Below, one piece after another: positions 5,485 to 5,622 of a stretch of DNA of 5,622 nucleotides. How positions within the stretch are numbered: position 1 is the first letter of the stretch; the number at the start of each line of letters is the position of its first letter. The DNA comes from Nitrospira sp. (GTDB taxonomy: Bacteria; UBA9089; CG2-30-40-21; SBAY01), in assembly GCA_005239945.1 (NCBI GenBank), contig SBAY01000141.1, forward strand, positions 1-5,622. Reading direction: 5' to 3'. The notes under the pieces are model-generated. The model made no database searches, was not told the origin of the DNA, and saw only the letters and a program-made list of their open reading frames with translations. The position numbers were made by a program, and so were the translations under genes.

Positions 5485-5532
5485 TAAGAGTATTATACCA
5501 AACCTTGAATGAATGTAGGAAGCATATGTGGA

Positions 5533-5622
5533 GTAGACGGAGGGATTACTCCCTCACGCCCCTCCGCAGAACCGTGCGTGCAGATTTCCCGCACACGGCT
5601 CCCAAAGAAAACCTCCTTACCC
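5533..5622 (-). mobile_element. 3' end of a third group II intron, minus strand
   Basis: Read on the minus strand, domain V (5601 down to 5569) is GAGCCGTGTGCGGGAAA, then TCTGCACGCACGGTTC, with the AGC triad intact. Domain VI follows with the 6-bp stem GAGGGA/TCCCTC (5540-5555 on the plus strand) and the CTAC near 5533 is the likely 3' terminus. The rest of the intron lies beyond the window edge. Its domain V closely resembles that at 45-78, in inverted orientation. Confidence 0.82.

Overview
The window is AT-rich bacterial DNA whose best-supported content is a cobalamin (vitamin B12) uptake and salvage operon on the + strand. It is flanked by, and at its 3' end broken by, pieces of group II introns. 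The protein families (PP-loop ATPase of the DUF71/COG2102 type, a CX3CX2C radical-SAM-like fragment, a BtuFCD-type ABC importer) fit an anaerobic or deep-branching, probably uncultivated bacterium. The sequence alone does not fix the phylum. Both ends of the window run into group II intron 3' ends in opposite orientations, so this may be a whole short contig whose assembly stopped at repeats.

Layout. 1-132: domain V/VI end of a + strand group II intron. 133-411: mostly non-coding, with a three-copy 9-bp tandem repeat. 412-711: a small coiled-coil plus membrane-anchor gene cut by one in-frame TGA. 731-802: a compact cobalamin riboswitch, recognised from its AGGAAGTCC and CCCCGCAACGGTAA core segments. 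881-953: a large imperfect hairpin repeat. 961-1010: two mutually exclusive small hairpins just before the first ribosome binding site. 1027-4564: DUF71-type PP-loop ATPase, a 55-residue radical-SAM-like mini-protein, btuF, btuC and btuD, tightly packed with gaps or overlaps of a few bases. 4567-4662: the first 32 codons of cobA (cob(I)alamin adenosyltransferase), ending abruptly. 4663-5217: a 5'-truncated group II intron carrying only the maturase end of its reverse transcriptase plus domains V and VI. 5220-5307: an inverted-repeat element. 5341-5484: a small membrane protein. 5533-5622: the 3' end of a third group II intron, on the - strand.

How the parts fit. The riboswitch should sense cobalamin and control the whole run. 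BtuF would capture the corrinoid, BtuC and BtuD would import it, and CobA would adenosylate it. The DUF71 protein belongs to a family for which a bacterial B12-salvage subgroup has been predicted by comparative genomics. In this copy the adenosyltransferase step is lost from the locus, because the remaining cobA sequence is not found on either side of the intron fragment.

No wholly new defence or mobile system is visible. The least ordinary items are the minimal riboswitch separated from its operon by a repeat hairpin, the tiny CX3CX2C protein inside a B12 operon, and the truncated-intron disruption of cobA.
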